Source of the DNA: Candidatus Thiodiazotropha endoloripes
Lineage (GTDB): Bacteria; Pseudomonadota; Gammaproteobacteria; Chromatiales; Chromatiaceae
Direction of reading: 5' to 3'
Assembly: GCA_001709035.1 (NCBI GenBank)
Contig: LVKA01000023.1
Location: 186,001 to 250,000, forward strand
Length of the DNA: 64,000 nucleotides
In this document: piece after piece, positions 16,725 through 26,129 of the stretch
How positions within the stretch are numbered: position 1 is the stretch's first letter
Layout: the number at the start of each line of letters is the position of its first letter
Position numbers and translations under genes: made by a program
Notes under the pieces: generated by a model
What the model saw: only the letters and a program-made list of their open reading frames with translations
Databases searched by the model: none
Told to the model about the DNA's origin: nothing

Positions 16725-18761
16725 TTATGCCTGCTTTGAGCTACGCAACTGTTTTTGAATGTTCGGGGGAACCGCCTCGTAATGGCTGAACTCAATTGTG
16801 TAGCTGCCTTCACCGCCGGTCATAGCTTTCAGCTGGGTGGAGTAGCCTTCAAGTTCCGCCAGTGGTGCCTGGCCCTTGATGACCAGTGTATTGTTGCGTC
16901 CGGTCTCGGTGCCACTGATCTGGCCCCTGCGTCCAGCCAAATCACCCGTCAGGTCGCCCATGAAGCTGTCAGAGGTGGTAATCGAGATATTTACAATGGG
17001 CTCAAGGATAACCGCTCCAGCGTTATCGACGGCTTCCAGAAAAGCCTTTTTACCTGCTGTGACAAAGGCAATCTCCTTAGAGTCGACAGAGTGAAATTTA
17101 CCGTCGTAAACCGTGACTCTTATATCCTGCATGGTGAATCCGCTGAGCGCACCCTCTTCCATGGCACTTCTGACCCCTTTCTCAACCGCCGGAATGAATT
17201 GCCCGGGAATCGCTCCGCCAACCACAGCGTTGACATATTCAAAGCCTGAACCTCGCTCCAGTGGTTCGATACGCAGAAATACTTCACCGAACTGTCCAGC
17301 GCCACCGGTCTGCTTCTTGTGCCGATAGTGACCTTCCGCTTTGCGGGTTATGGTCTCCCGATAGGCGATGCTGGGTGGATGGGTTTCCACTTCTACACTG
17401 TATTTCTTCTTGATCTGCTGCAGCAGTACATCGAGATGTAGCTCTCCCAGACCTCGCATGACTGTCTCGTTGAGGCTGACATTGTGCTCAACATGGAAAC
17501 AGGGGTCTTCATCTTCCAGTTTATGCAGAGCATCGCTTAATTTTTGCTCATCGCCACGTTTGGTGGTGTTGATCGCCAGGCCAAACAGCGGTAATGGGCA
17601 CTCAATCGAGCGGAGGTGGTGGTGATCTTCATCGTGGGAGTCATGAATCACCGCGTCGAAATGAATGTCGTCAATCCGCGCCACGGCACAGATATCGCCG
17701 GGCACACCCTGTTTCATCTCCTGCTGCTCTTTACCCTGCAAACGGTAGAGGTGATTGACCTTGAACGGTTTCCTGGCATCACCGATATACAGCTGGGAAT
17801 TGACTTCGAGCTTGCCCTGGTGGATACGGAAGATGCCCAGTTTACCCCGGTAGGGGTCATTGATCACCTTGAATACATGGCCAATGACATGTTTGCCCTC
17901 ATCGGGAGTGACTTCAACAGGCTGCATGTTAGCCCCTTCACCCTTCATGAATGGGGGAGGGTTGCCTTCTGTCGGGTCGGGCATCAGTTTGGCGAACAGA
18001 TTGAGCAGCTCATCGATTCCGGCACCGTTCTCTGCCGAAGTAAAACAGACCGGGATCAGATGGCCTTCACGCAAGGCCTTCTCAAATGGATCGTGCAGCT
18101 GTTCTGGCTCAATCGCCTGTCCTTGTTCCAGGTAGAGCTCCATCAGCTCCTCATCCACTTCGACGACTTGATCCACCAGGTTGTCATGGGCCTGACTGAC
18201 TGAAGAGATATCGGTGGCATCGCCACCCGGTTGAAAGTAGCAGTCGATAACCTTTTTTCCATTTTCTGCGGGCAGATTGATCGGCAGACACTCTTTACCG
18301 AAGGTCTCCTTCAGGCTCTCCAGTAGTGCATCATGGTCAACTTCCTCTGAATCGATCTTGTTGATGATGATAAACCGGCACAGGTTACGCCGTTTTGCCG
18401 CATCCATCATGCGAATGGTAACCGGTTCGATACCGGTCGAAGCGTTGACAACGACCATCGCCGATTCCACGGCTGGCAGGATGCTGATACCCCGGCCCAG
18501 AAAATCCGCATATCCGGGGGTGTCGATGATATTGACCTGTTTGTTCTCATGGCTCAGGTGGGTGATGGCGATATCCAGGGAGTGTTGCAGCTCTTTCTCC
18601 AGATCATCGCTGTCACAGACGGTGTCGCCCTGCTCAATCGTCCCTTTCGTCTTGATCATGCCCGATCGGTGCAGCAGACTCTCGATCAAACTCGTTTTAC
18701 CTGAGCCGGCATGCCCGACCAGTGCGATATTGTGGATATCATGGGTAGAGTAATTGGCCAT
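16725..18761 (-). CDS. Elongation factor G-like translational GTPase (EF-G2 type)
   Basis: This 678-residue protein starts at ATG 18761 (MANYSTHD) with AGGAG five bases upstream; an ATG five codons earlier lies within that site. Domains follow EF-G order: GTPase with G1 GHAGSGKT (16-23), G3 DTPGYADF (80-87) and G4 NKID, then domains II to V with the EF-G-like VMRGLGELHLDV and the C-terminal IEFSHYEAVP. The G3 motif has tyrosine (Y84) where canonical EF-G has the catalytic histidine of DTPGH. This variant is typical of the EF-G2/EF-G-like branch, whose role in translation is not settled. It is a single gene between terminators. Confidence 0.88.
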   Translation of the reverse strand: MANYSTHDIHNIALVGHAGSGKTSLIESLLHRSGMIKTKGTIEQGDTVCDSDDLEKELQHSLDIAITHLSHENKQVNIIDTPGYADFLGRGISILPAVESAMVVVNASTGIEPVTIRMMDAAKRRNLCRFIIINKIDSEEVDHDALLESLKETFGKECLPINLPAENGKKVIDCYFQPGGDATDISSVSQAHDNLVDQVVEVDEELMELYLEQGQAIEPEQLHDPFEKALREGHLIPVCFTSAENGAGIDELLNLFAKLMPDPTEGNPPPFMKGEGANMQPVEVTPDEGKHVIGHVFKVINDPYRGKLGIFRIHQGKLEVNSQLYIGDARKPFKVNHLYRLQGKEQQEMKQGVPGDICAVARIDDIHFDAVIHDSHDEDHHHLRSIECPLPLFGLAINTTKRGDEQKLSDALHKLEDEDPCFHVEHNVSLNETVMRGLGELHLDVLLQQIKKKYSVEVETHPPSIAYRETITRKAEGHYRHKKQTGGAGQFGEVFLRIEPLERGSGFEYVNAVVGGAIPGQFIPAVEKGVRSAMEEGALSGFTMQDIRVTVYDGKFHSVDSKEIAFVTAGKKAFLEAVDNAGAVILEPIVNISITTSDSFMGDLTGDLAGRRGQISGTETGRNNTLVIKGQAPLAELEGYSTQLKAMTGGEGSYTIEFSHYEAVPPNIQKQLRSSKQA

Positions 18762-18903
18762 CGTGACTCCTATCATCAGAACATGCCGGGTTTTATAGCC
18801 ATCAGAGGCGTCGGCTAAGTGTTATTGATTATGTTTGTTGCCAGTATATCAATCAACTATCTGAAGTTGTTGAGTTCAGGCAGTAGATTGGCATAAAACA
18901 GAC

Positions 18904-18921
18904 TGATTTTTCAAAAAATCA
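18904..18921. repeat. Perfect palindrome upstream of the EF-G-like gene
   Basis: TGATTTTT and AAAAATCA are exact reverse complements separated by CA. The palindrome lies 143 bases upstream of the GTPase start in an otherwise featureless AT-rich region and could bind a dimeric regulator. No regulator gene is adjacent. Confidence 0.3.
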
Positions 18922-18990
18922 TGACAATGGTCAGCTTCATACCGTCCAGCATGCCATTTACGCTCTAGGACTGGTGTGGGATCGGGCAGA

Positions 18991-19048
18991 TTGAGCCCTG
19001 TTCCGGCAAAGGCTGCATCAATTCGAGCCTTTGCCACTAGTGGCTCAA
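18991..19048 (-). terminator. Extended stem-loop at the end of the ccm operon
   Basis: GGCAAAGGCT (19005-19014) pairs with AGCCTTTGCC (19026-19035). The outer segments TTGAGCC (18991-18997) and GGCTCAA (19042-19048) are also complementary, giving a long interrupted stem. It lies 8 bases beyond the ccmI stop. There is no strong T-run on the minus strand. Confidence 0.6.
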
Positions 19049-19055
19049 CAGGGAA

Positions 19056-20357
19056 TCAAGGATGAACCGAATTGATCACGACCTGAACTGTCTCAGCGGA
19101 CCCGGGTGCGACCGGCTGAATCTCGCCTTCAAGGTCTCCAGCCTGCGCGGTTGGGCTGCCAGACATGGAGATTCTGGCACCGACCACCACTTCATTGAAA
19201 CCGGAGAGCTTCATTTGTGGCATCATCGCCATGCTGTCATCCAGGCTGATCGAAACTGGCAGGTCACTGACCTTTTTTCTGACTGCAGCCAGCGGCATTG
19301 GTGGGCCGCTGACCGCTTTGGCATAGATGAATACCAGGTCATTCGGTTTCGCCTTCGCCTGCAGTTCAGGTGAGAGGGATACGGCAACCTTTATGGACTC
19401 GTCGGTTGCTGCAGCAGTTGGCTGTGCTTGGGCTTTGGGTTTCTGTTTCTTCACGATGCTCGGCAGCTCTGTCTCTTCCGGAGGCATACCCAGCTGTTTA
19501 CGCGCATCGTCGATTGCGCTGTTCACCGATTCAAGCTCGGCGCTCTGTGGTGTGAGGGTGGTGCGAAGTGTATCCCAACGCAGGATCGCCGATTTATAAT
19601 CGGTGGATTGATAAGCCAGGATACCCGCCAACCAGAGTACGTTCGGGTTTTCCGGTTCCAGTTGGTAGGCCTTTTCGATCATTGGTGCGGCTCGACCGGT
19701 AAAATCGTTACCGGTAGTTGCAGCAATGGCTTCCGCATAAGCCAGCAGTAGATCGACCCGTTGGTCGTTCATCTCCATGGCACGCTGATACGCATTGATA
19801 GCTGCCTCGTGATCATTGAGGGCCATATAACTGCGGCCCAGCATGACCCAGCCATCCTGATTGTCCGGATTCTCTTGCAGTTTTTCCGCCAGCCTTCTGA
19901 CCAGCTCATCCATTGGTGGAAGGTTTTCCATGCCGCCGGAGGGTGCCTGAGCCGTCTGCTGGGTTGTGCCAGCTGCAGGCTGTTGAGCCAGATGGTTGAC
20001 GATCTCAGGGGATCCCAGAAAATCGTAGAGCAGCCAGGCGGCAAGTGGAATCAACAGTGCGGTGCCTGCCATGATGCGTCCTGAACGTCTCTCCTGACTG
20101 GTGGAGTCTGAAGTTGACGTGGAGACATCGGTCAACAGGGATTTCTCCAGGTCCTTGCGCGCCGCATCATAGCGGTTCTGGTCCAGATTGCCTGCTTCAA
20201 GATCGCTGTCCAGCTCCTCAAGCTGCTGTTTGAAGACAGCCAGATTGAGTTCGTCAGAGGTGATTTTATCGGTTACCTCTTTTCTTAATAACGGCAGGCC
20301 GACAAAAGCCATTGCCAGGACAGTGAGTCCGGCAATAATCATCCAGAATAGGGTCAT
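19056..20357 (-). CDS. ccmI: Cytochrome c biogenesis protein CcmI (apocytochrome chaperone)
   Basis: This 433-residue protein has two N-terminal membrane helices (about 3-23 and 94-114) flanking a cytosolic coiled segment that holds the family pattern DELNLAVFKQQLEELD. TPR repeats follow at about 145-260 (NQDGWVMLGRSYMALND and NPNVLWLAGILAYQ), then a C-terminal periplasmic domain to 433. CcmI binds the C-terminus of apocytochromes and delivers them to CcmF and CcmH. It overlaps ccmH by 4 bases as the last gene of the operon. Confidence 0.93.
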   Translation of the reverse strand: MTLFWMIIAGLTVLAMAFVGLPLLRKEVTDKITSDELNLAVFKQQLEELDSDLEAGNLDQNRYDAARKDLEKSLLTDVSTSTSDSTSQERRSGRIMAGTALLIPLAAWLLYDFLGSPEIVNHLAQQPAAGTTQQTAQAPSGGMENLPPMDELVRRLAEKLQENPDNQDGWVMLGRSYMALNDHEAAINAYQRAMEMNDQRVDLLLAYAEAIAATTGNDFTGRAAPMIEKAYQLEPENPNVLWLAGILAYQSTDYKSAILRWDTLRTTLTPQSAELESVNSAIDDARKQLGMPPEETELPSIVKKQKPKAQAQPTAAATDESIKVAVSLSPELQAKAKPNDLVFIYAKAVSGPPMPLAAVRKKVSDLPVSISLDDSMAMMPQMKLSGFNEVVVGARISMSGSPTAQAGDLEGEIQPVAPGSAETVQVVINSVHP

Positions 20358-20833
20358 TGATTCGTGTCTCTTTGTTCGTTCGACTGATTCAGAAGCTTAT
20401 CGAGTCTTTGCTGTTCTGCCTCACTCAGTTCTGTTTCTCTGCTCTGGTTTTTACGCCTGATGATACGAAACAGAACCACACCGCCGATCAGAAAAACGAT
20501 TAACGGGCCAAACCAGATGGGGTAAGTGCTTGGCTTGACAGGTGGACTGTAGAGGACAAAGTCACCGTATCGGGCAACCATGAAATCGATGATCTCCCCT
20601 TTACTCTGACCGCCCTTCATCATGTCGTAGATTTCGTTTCTCAGGTCAATCGCCAGTTCCGCGTTGGAGCCTGCCAGTGACTCGTTCTGACAGACCAGGC
20701 AGCGCATCTCTTCAATGATTTCGCGAAAGTCCTCATCCTGTGCCGGATCTTCGAAGCTGTATTCCGCGAGGGTTGCCGCTTGCAGGGTAGTCAGACCTAG
20801 TAGGTAGATAAAACTGAACAGAAATAGGCGCAC
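20354..20833 (-). CDS. ccmH: Cytochrome c biogenesis thioredoxin-like protein CcmH
   Basis: The 159-residue protein has a signal peptide, a periplasmic three-helix domain with the redox motif MRCLVCQNES (C45 and C48), and a C-terminal membrane helix near 107-127. CcmH keeps the CxxCH thiols of apocytochromes reduced before heme ligation. It starts one base after the ccmG stop. This is the short CcmH form; the TPR part present in E. coli CcmH is here the separate gene ccmI. Confidence 0.95.
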   Translation of the reverse strand: MRLFLFSFIYLLGLTTLQAATLAEYSFEDPAQDEDFREIIEEMRCLVCQNESLAGSNAELAIDLRNEIYDMMKGGQSKGEIIDFMVARYGDFVLYSPPVKPSTYPIWFGPLIVFLIGGVVLFRIIRRKNQSRETELSEAEQQRLDKLLNQSNEQRDTNQ

Positions 20834-20834
20834 G

Positions 20835-21377
20835 TTACGATCCTTTGGCTTTCAAATCATTGATCATGGGAAGCAGGGTTTCGTTAAACACGCCCAGGGT
20901 GAGGGGGCCTGCGTGTTTGTAATGAATGATGCCATCACCATCGACCAAAAAGGTTTCCGGGGCGCCATAGACCCCAAGATCAATGGCTGTGCGTCCCTTT
21001 TTATCAAATATGTTGACCGTATAGGGGTCGCCCAGTTGCTGCAGCCAGGCCTGTGCCTTGACCCGCTCATCCTTCCAGTTGAGCCCCACGATCTCCACTT
21101 TCCCTGAACGGGCAAGGTGGACCAGGGTGTCGTGCTCAGCACGACAGGAGACGCACCAGGTTGCCCAGACATTCAACAGGTAGATCTTACCCTTGAGGTT
21201 CTGATCATTGATCATGGTTTGGGCACTTTCCACCGAGGGCAGGGAGAACTCCGGAATCGATTTGCCGATCAGCGGTGAGGGGATCTCCCTGGGGTTCATG
21301 CTCAGCCCTTTATAAAGAAAAGCGGCAATTATCCCGAAGACGATCAACGGCACGGAATAACGCAAATAGCGGTTCAT
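20835..21377 (-). CDS. ccmG: Thiol:disulfide interchange protein CcmG (DsbE)
   Basis: A 180-residue membrane-anchored thioredoxin with an anchor helix near 8-25 and active site WATWCVSCRAEH (C75 and C78). The family insert with FLVDGDGIIHYKHAGPL and the cis-proline region GAPETF are present. It reduces CcmH or apocytochrome thiols in the periplasm. It follows ccmF by seven bases. The active site WCVSC differs from E. coli WCPTC but keeps both cysteines. Confidence 0.94.
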   Translation of the reverse strand: MNRYLRYSVPLIVFGIIAAFLYKGLSMNPREIPSPLIGKSIPEFSLPSVESAQTMINDQNLKGKIYLLNVWATWCVSCRAEHDTLVHLARSGKVEIVGLNWKDERVKAQAWLQQLGDPYTVNIFDKKGRTAIDLGVYGAPETFLVDGDGIIHYKHAGPLTLGVFNETLLPMINDLKAKGS

Positions 21378-21384
21378 TACAGAA

Positions 21385-23382
21385 TTAACTCCCTGAAGTA
21401 GCCGCAGCTGCGGCGGCGTTGTTTACCATCTCTGGCGAGCGTACTTTGGCGGTTCGGTAGCGTCGGTCGGTGACAGCCAAGATGCCGCCCAGACCCATCA
21501 GCACACCACCCAGCCAGATCCAGCGCACATAGGGTTTGTAGTAGAGACGCAGACTCCAGTCACCACCACCCAACGGCTCACCCAGTGAGACATAGAGGTC
21601 ACGGGTGAAACCCCAGTCGATGGAGGCTTCCGTCATCGGACGTGTCTGTACGAAATAGGTCCGTTTTTCCGGCTCCAGAGTAATGAACGGCTCACCGTCG
21701 AGGGAAACCTGGAAACTGCCCCGATGGGCGTTGTAGTTCGGGCCGGGAACCCGCTTTACACCATCAAAGCGGAACTCGTAGCCGGCAATCTCACTCACAT
21801 CGCCGGGACTCATGCGGACATCATTCTCTTCACCGAAATTGGATACCATGGTGACGCCAACGATAAACATGGCGACTCCAAAGTGGGCCAGAATCATGCC
21901 GTAGTAGCTACGACCACCGGTTTTGAAATCCTGCCAGAAACCATTAAAGCCCTTCTTGTTTTTCAGTCGATCCCTGACGTTGACAATGTGAGAGGTGGTC
22001 ACCCACAGGGCCAGTCCCATACCCAGACCAACCAGCCAGTTACCACCGGAGAACATGGGCAGCAGACTGACCAGTCCAAACGCTACGCTGACGACAAACG
22101 CGACCTTCAGCTGTTTGATCAGCAGGGAAGGTTCAGCATGCTTCCATCGGGATAGGGAGCCGATACCCATCAGCAGTGCCAGGAAGGGTGTGGTCAGCAG
22201 AAACATCTTGTTGAACCAGGGGAAACCCACCGAGATCTTGCCCAGTTCCAGTGCGTCGTAAATCAGCGGCGCAAGCGTTCCCAGAAGCACCAGTGCGGCA
22301 AATACCGAGAACAGCAGATTGTTACCCAGCAGAAAGGTCTCACGGGAGATCAGATCAAATCTTCCACCGCTGGTGATATAGGGGGCGCGCCAGGTGTAGA
22401 GCAGCAGAGAGCCACCGATGACAATCAACAGGAATATCAGGATAAACACACCGCGGGCCGGATCCGAGGCAAACGAGTGCACGGATGTCAGCACCCCGGA
22501 ACGTACCAGAAAGGTGCCGAGCAGACTCAGGGAGAAGGCAGAGATCGCCAGCAACACCGTCCAGCTTTTGAAGGCGCCCCGCTTTTCAGTCACAGCCAGG
22601 GAGTGGATCAATGCCGTACCGACCAGCCAGGGCATGAAGGAGGCATTTTCCACCGGATCCCAAAACCACCAGCCACCCCAGCCAAGCTCGTAATAGGCCC
22701 ACCAGCTGCCGAGTACGATGCCCAGTGTCAAAAATACCCAGGCGATGGTTGTCCAGGGTCGAGACCAGCGGGCCCAGGAGGCATCCAGTCGACCGCCGAG
22801 TAGAGCGGCGATGGCAAACGCGAAGGCGACGGAAAAGCCCACATAGCCCATATAGAGCATCGGTGGGTGAATCGCCAAACCAGGGTCCTGCAACATGGGG
22901 TTGAGTTCACCGCCCTCCAGGGGAACGGGGAAGGTTCTGTCAAAAGGGTTGGAAGTGAGCAGCATGAAGAGCATGAAGCCGATGCTCACCATGCCCATTA
23001 CCGAGAGTACCCGGGAGACCATCTCCAGCGGCAGATTGCGACTGAAAGCGGCGATCGCCACACTCCAGGCGGCGAGCAGAAAGGCCCATAGCAACAGGGA
23101 TCCCTCATGGGCACCCCACACAGCGGATATCTTGTAGATATCCGGTAATTTGGTGTTACCGTGCTGCGCCACATAGACGACAGAAAAGTCGTTGCTGAGG
23201 AAGGCGTTGGTCAGAATCAGCAGTGAAATGGTCAGAAAGAGAAACTGCCCCCAGGCAAGACTTCTGGAAGCGGCCATCCAGGCGTTATTCCGGGTATAGG
23301 AGCCGACCAAAGGCACGATCGCCTGGGTGACCGCCAGGCAAAGTGCGAGAATTAAGGCGAAGTGACCGAGTTCAGGGATCAT
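21385..23382 (-). CDS. ccmF: Cytochrome c-type biogenesis protein CcmF (heme lyase subunit)
   Basis: A 665-residue polytopic membrane protein with about 15 helices. The tryptophan-rich heme-handling signature GWGGWWFWDPVENASFMPWL lies near residues 233-252, and large periplasmic loops carry conserved histidines. CcmF receives heme from holo-CcmE and ligates it to the reduced CxxCH motif. It overlaps the ccmE stop by 4 bases. Full length compared with E. coli (647 residues). Confidence 0.97.
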   Translation of the reverse strand: MIPELGHFALILALCLAVTQAIVPLVGSYTRNNAWMAASRSLAWGQFLFLTISLLILTNAFLSNDFSVVYVAQHGNTKLPDIYKISAVWGAHEGSLLLWAFLLAAWSVAIAAFSRNLPLEMVSRVLSVMGMVSIGFMLFMLLTSNPFDRTFPVPLEGGELNPMLQDPGLAIHPPMLYMGYVGFSVAFAFAIAALLGGRLDASWARWSRPWTTIAWVFLTLGIVLGSWWAYYELGWGGWWFWDPVENASFMPWLVGTALIHSLAVTEKRGAFKSWTVLLAISAFSLSLLGTFLVRSGVLTSVHSFASDPARGVFILIFLLIVIGGSLLLYTWRAPYITSGGRFDLISRETFLLGNNLLFSVFAALVLLGTLAPLIYDALELGKISVGFPWFNKMFLLTTPFLALLMGIGSLSRWKHAEPSLLIKQLKVAFVVSVAFGLVSLLPMFSGGNWLVGLGMGLALWVTTSHIVNVRDRLKNKKGFNGFWQDFKTGGRSYYGMILAHFGVAMFIVGVTMVSNFGEENDVRMSPGDVSEIAGYEFRFDGVKRVPGPNYNAHRGSFQVSLDGEPFITLEPEKRTYFVQTRPMTEASIDWGFTRDLYVSLGEPLGGGDWSLRLYYKPYVRWIWLGGVLMGLGGILAVTDRRYRTAKVRSPEMVNNAAAAAATSGS

Positions 23383-23846
23383 TGTATGCTGGCCTGGGGC
23401 TGAGGATTGGCGACTGCCTCGTCATGGGCGGTTTTCAGAGATTCGGCGACCTCCGGAGGCATGTAGTTCTCATCATGTTTGGCCAGTACTTCGCTGGCGA
23501 TGAAGATGCCGTTCTGGTTGAGTTGGCCCATGGCGACGATACCCTGACCTTCACGAAACAGGTCGGGAAGAATGCCGGTATACTCAACCGTTACCGCCTC
23601 GGCGTTATCGGTCACCGAGAAAGCGGTGGTCAGACCGTCCGGCTTGCGCTTGACACTGTCGTTCTGGACCAGACCGCCAATGCGGAACGGATGTGCCTCC
23701 GGTGCCTTGCCTTCCACCACTTCGGAGGGTGAAAAGAAGAACATCAGATTCTCATCGAAGGCATTCAGTGCCAGCCAGGTGGCAACACCGATACCGGCTA
23801 CCATAAGACCGATCAGGGTGAGTCTTTTCTTACGTATGGGATTCAT
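23379..23846 (-). CDS. ccmE: Heme chaperone CcmE
   Basis: A 155-residue periplasmic OB-fold protein with one N-terminal anchor (about 8-27). The covalent heme-binding histidine is H124 in LAKHDENYMPPEV, with the ligand tyrosine Y128, the exact family motif. CcmE takes heme from the CcmABCD complex and passes it to CcmF. Its start overlaps the end of ccmD by 17 bases and its stop overlaps ccmF by 4. Confidence 0.97.
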   Translation of the reverse strand: MNPIRKKRLTLIGLMVAGIGVATWLALNAFDENLMFFFSPSEVVEGKAPEAHPFRIGGLVQNDSVKRKPDGLTTAFSVTDNAEAVTVEYTGILPDLFREGQGIVAMGQLNQNGIFIASEVLAKHDENYMPPEVAESLKTAHDEAVANPQPQASIQ

Positions 23847-24009
23847 TTTGTACTTTCCTGGCCCGACGTATTTTACGGGCGATATCAGTTAAGGCGCGCT
23901 TACGTTGACGTAGAGGTGCCACCACGTTGGCAACCAGCACAATGAACGCCAGGATAAAAGAGGGCCAGACATAGACTGCGTAGCCACCCATTGCGAAAAA
24001 CTCGCTCAT
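23830..24009 (-). CDS. ccmD: Heme exporter small membrane protein CcmD
   Basis: Reading the minus strand between ccmC and ccmE gives a 59-residue protein, MSEFFAMGGYAVYVWPSF onward. It has one membrane helix (about 15-32) and a basic C-terminal tail (QRKRALTDIARKIRRARK). This is the usual CcmD pattern (FxxMGGYxxYVWxSY). CcmD is needed to release holo-CcmE from the CcmABC complex. Its ATG overlaps the ccmC stop as ATGA, and its TAA lies inside ccmE. Confidence 0.93.
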   Translation of the reverse strand: MSEFFAMGGYAVYVWPSFILAFIVLVANVVAPLRQRKRALTDIARKIRRARKVQNESHT

Positions 24010-24752
24010 TTCGCCTCCTGTTCAACCAATTCCTGAACCCAGCGACTGTTTCTTTCCCGTTCGACAATTTCTGCGCGCGCGCGCATTAAGACCACAGCGC
24101 CATAGTAAAGTTTAAATGAGATTGCCATGGTGAGCAGCGGGATCAGCATGCTGAGATCCATGGAGGGTTTATCGAATTTCGTCACCGATGCGGGCTGGTG
24201 CAGGGTGTTCCACCACTCCACGGAATAGTGGATGATCGGTATGTTGACCACCCCGACCAAGGCGAGGATGGAAACTGCCCGGGCAGCGACCCGCTTGTCC
24301 TCAATGGCGCTGTGCAGGGCGATAATGCCGAGATAGAGAAACAGCAGGATCAGTTCCGAGGTCAAGCGAGCATCCCAGACCCACCAGGTACCCCACATGG
24401 GCTTACCCCAGAGCGAGCCGGTGGCCAGGGCGAGAAAGGTAAACGACGCTCCCACGGTGGCGCTGCTGATGACCACGATTTCCGTCATTTTGATCCGCCA
24501 GACCAGGCTGATCAGTCCGGATACCGCCATCACCACATAGATGAACATGGACATCCAGGCAGAGGGTACGTGGATGTACATGATGCGGTAGCTCTCTCCC
24601 TGCTGATAGTCGGGGGGGGCCACGAACAGGCCGTAGTAGAGGCCAAACACCAGGGTGATCAGAAAACTGACCATGAACCAGGGCACCAGTTTGCCCGCTA
24701 CATTATAGAAATAGCGTGGCGAACCCATTTGATGGAAGAAACGTATGATCAT
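24006..24752 (-). CDS. ccmC: Heme exporter/handling protein CcmC
   Basis: A 248-residue protein with six membrane helices. The heme-handling tryptophan motif GKPMWGTWWVWDARLTSELI lies near 116-135, with histidine-bearing periplasmic loops (YIHVPSAWM near 60 and the conserved histidine in the NIPIIHYSVEWWNTLHQ region near 173-189). CcmC presents heme to CcmE. The gene starts one base after the ccmB stop. Confidence 0.96.
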   Translation of the reverse strand: MIIRFFHQMGSPRYFYNVAGKLVPWFMVSFLITLVFGLYYGLFVAPPDYQQGESYRIMYIHVPSAWMSMFIYVVMAVSGLISLVWRIKMTEIVVISSATVGASFTFLALATGSLWGKPMWGTWWVWDARLTSELILLFLYLGIIALHSAIEDKRVAARAVSILALVGVVNIPIIHYSVEWWNTLHQPASVTKFDKPSMDLSMLIPLLTMAISFKLYYGAVVLMRARAEIVERERNSRWVQELVEQEAK

Positions 24753-24753
24753 A

Positions 24754-25437
24754 TTAACTCAGACTGATTCTCAATGAGGCGGCAGTGGCCATGGGCGCCA
24801 GTACCAGGGAACCGACCAGCATCGCCCCCAGGATGGAGATCTGCGCGGTGGTCGGTATACCGATTATGGCTGTTTTGACAGCATCTGTACCAAATATCAA
24901 TACAGGAACATAGAGGGGGAGCACAAGCAGAGAGAGGATGACACCGCCCCGTCTCAATCCGACCGTCAGCGCCACACCGACCGAGCCGATCAGACTGAGC
25001 ACCGGAGTGCCCAGAATCAGTGTCAGCATCAGGGTGGGAATTGCGCTGCTGGGGATGTTCAGCAGCACGGCCAGCAGAGGCGCCACGATAAACAGTGGCA
25101 AGCCGGTTACCAGCCAGTGCGCAAGGATTTTTGCCAGTACCAGGACCGAGACCGGATGGGCGCTGAGCATAAACTGTTCCAGCGAGCCATCATCGAAATC
25201 GGAGCGGAACATACTGTCCAGCGACAAGAGTGAGGCGAGTAGGGCGGCAACCCAAACCACCCCAGGGCCGACTGCTTCGATTAGCTTGGGATCATTGCCG
25301 ATACCCAGTGGAAACATCGCCGTCACCAGGACGAAGAAGAGCATCGGATTGACCAGTTCCGAGCGTCTCCGGTAGGCGAGCACCAGGTCCCTTTTCAGGA
25401 GCAGGCTGAAGGCGCTTGTCAGGGAGAGCGTACTCAT
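24754..25437 (-). CDS. ccmB: Heme exporter membrane protein CcmB
   Basis: A 227-residue protein with six hydrophobic helices. Its N-terminal region LLKRDLVLAYRRRSELVNPMLFF is the hallmark of CcmB. It is the permease partner of CcmA; ATP use by CcmAB drives release of holo-CcmE rather than bulk heme export. It overlaps the ccmA stop by 4 bases (ATGA type). Confidence 0.95.
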   Translation of the reverse strand: MSTLSLTSAFSLLLKRDLVLAYRRRSELVNPMLFFVLVTAMFPLGIGNDPKLIEAVGPGVVWVAALLASLLSLDSMFRSDFDDGSLEQFMLSAHPVSVLVLAKILAHWLVTGLPLFIVAPLLAVLLNIPSSAIPTLMLTLILGTPVLSLIGSVGVALTVGLRRGGVILSLLVLPLYVPVLIFGTDAVKTAIIGIPTTAQISILGAMLVGSLVLAPMATAASLRISLS

Positions 25438-26129
25438 CGTTCGGAAAGATTGATGCGTACCAGCTCGATCTCATCCTTAAAACCGATACGATGGTGGGTA
25501 GTCATAGCCGCCATGCCGCCTTTGTTGAGGTGTCCCTCGAAAAGTCGCTCCATATGTTCAATACCCTTACGGTCAAGTGATGTGAATGGCTCGTCGAGTA
25601 TCCACAATTTTGCATCGGTGACCAGCAGACGGGCAATCGCGAGTCGACGCTGCTGACCCGCTGAAAGATTTCGGGTCGGTACATCTTCAAACCCGTACAA
25701 GCCGACCTGGTCCAAAGCCTCCTCCAGATCGATATCTTGCCTGGCCTTGCCCAGGCCTTTGGCGATTCGCAGATTCTCCAAAGGAGTCAGATCCTGCTTC
25801 GAGCCATCCTTATGGCCCAGATAGGCAATGTGTTCATGGAATTCAGGCCCCAACTGAAAAATATCTTCACCTTGCCAGAGCAAATCTCCGGCTTCGGGTA
25901 GGCGAATACCGCACAAAATTCGCAACAGGGAGGTTTTACCACTGCCGTTTCTACCCTCCAGGACCAGTGCCTGACCAGGATTGATGGTGAAATCGAGACC
26001 TTCGAACAGCATACGGTCATCCCGGATACAGGCCAGAGATTTGGCTTCAAAGGTCGCAACAGAGTGGCTTGAAGATGCGGTTGTCACAGATTCAGTCGTT
26101 TTATCGTTATCGTAATCTTTACAGCCCAC
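25434..26129 (-). CDS. ccmA: Heme exporter ATP-binding protein CcmA
   Basis: An ABC ATPase of about 231 residues. Walker A is GRNGSGKTS near 60, the signature LSAGQQRR near 154, Walker B KLWILDEPFTSLD near 176. There is no ATG at the 5' end: I use GTG 26129, preceded by AGG at eight bases. TTG 26132 and GTG 26087 are alternatives, and the last would remove a poorly conserved 14-residue lead. CcmA is the first gene of the nine-gene ccm unit, though a small ORF lies farther upstream. Confidence 0.93.
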   Translation of the reverse strand: MGCKDYDNDKTTESVTTASSSHSVATFEAKSLACIRDDRMLFEGLDFTINPGQALVLEGRNGSGKTSLLRILCGIRLPEAGDLLWQGEDIFQLGPEFHEHIAYLGHKDGSKQDLTPLENLRIAKGLGKARQDIDLEEALDQVGLYGFEDVPTRNLSAGQQRRLAIARLLVTDAKLWILDEPFTSLDRKGIEHMERLFEGHLNKGGMAAMTTHHRIGFKDEIELVRINLSER

